Shown here piece after piece: positions 5,254-5,314 of a stretch of DNA of 5,314 nucleotides. The translations under genes were made by a program, and so were the position numbers. Under the pieces are notes generated by a model. That model was not told the DNA's origin. It saw nothing but the letters and a program-made list of their open reading frames with translations, and searched no databases. Position 1 is the first letter of the stretch. Every line of letters begins with the position of its first letter. Origin of the DNA: Amylibacter sp. (GTDB lineage: Bacteria; Pseudomonadota; Alphaproteobacteria; Rhodobacterales; Rhodobacteraceae); the NCBI GenBank assembly GCA_027083485.1, contig JALWOO010000441.1, forward strand, positions 1-5,314, written 5' to 3'.

Positions 5254-5314
5254 TTATTCATTCCTTTCGCGAAAACGTCGCAAAGCAGCATTGAACTCTG
5301 CCCCGAAAATAATG
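5254..5314 (-). CDS. C-terminal fragment, probably a YihY/BrkB-family membrane protein
   Basis: On the minus strand an open frame enters from the window edge and ends with TAA at 5256-5254, directly against the ccmE ATG. Only 19 residues are visible: IIFGAEFNAALRRFRERNE. The GAE-NA step after a hydrophobic run, followed by a basic-acidic tail, is typical of the C-terminal end of YihY/virulence factor BrkB-type inner-membrane proteins (formerly miscalled ribonuclease BN), where the last membrane helix ends in 'GAElNA'. With so little sequence this remains a motif-level assignment. The frame is supported by the zero-gap junction with ccmE, which suggests co-transcription and translational coupling. 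Confidence 0.55.
   Translation of the reverse strand, partial: IIFGAEFNAALRRFRERNE

Overview
The window looks like a chromosomal segment from an alphaproteobacterium of the Rhodobacterales/Roseobacter type. The evidence is gene content and protein style: System I cytochrome c maturation proteins CcmE, CcmF and CcmH, a PaaG-like crotonase, and a GH108 lysozyme/3-TM holin pair of the kind linked to gene transfer agent (GTA) release. The lineage is inferred from these proteins; no rRNA or tRNA is present.

Layout: nearly everything is on the minus strand, so it reads from right to left. At the right edge (5314-5254) is the tail of a gene whose C-terminus resembles the YihY/BrkB membrane family; its stop codon directly abuts the ccmE start. 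ccmE (5253-4813) is followed by a 109-bp gap full of inverted repeats. Next come a GH108 N-acetylmuramidase-like endolysin (4703-4092) and a GTA-type holin (4101-3631), which overlap by 10 bp. An 88-bp gap with a possible promoter leads to ccmF (3542-1563), which is followed after 4 bp by ccmH (1558-1115). After a 66-bp gap a PaaG/enoyl-CoA isomerase-like crotonase (1048-272) closes the run. A plus-strand gene fragment (1-255) converges on it with a 16-bp gap.

Function: CcmE is the periplasmic haem chaperone. CcmF and CcmH belong to the haem lyase that takes haem from CcmE and attaches it to apocytochrome c CXXCH motifs. The remaining Ccm genes (ccmABCD, ccmG, ccmI) are not in the window. The endolysin/holin pair has no obvious role in cytochrome biogenesis. 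It looks like a host-lysis cassette lodged between ccmE and ccmF, and by analogy with Rhodobacter capsulatus it probably serves GTA release. The crotonase is likely a beta-oxidation or phenylacetate-type isomerase that shares the transcript or simply sits beside it.

The most notable points are the lysis cassette inside a ccm locus, the structured ccmE-endolysin gap with mutually exclusive pairings, the palindrome overlapping a possible ccmF promoter, and an EF-hand-like loop inside the endolysin. No stretch of 300 bp lacks a gene, and I saw no tRNA, rRNA, CRISPR array, insertion sequence or transposase.
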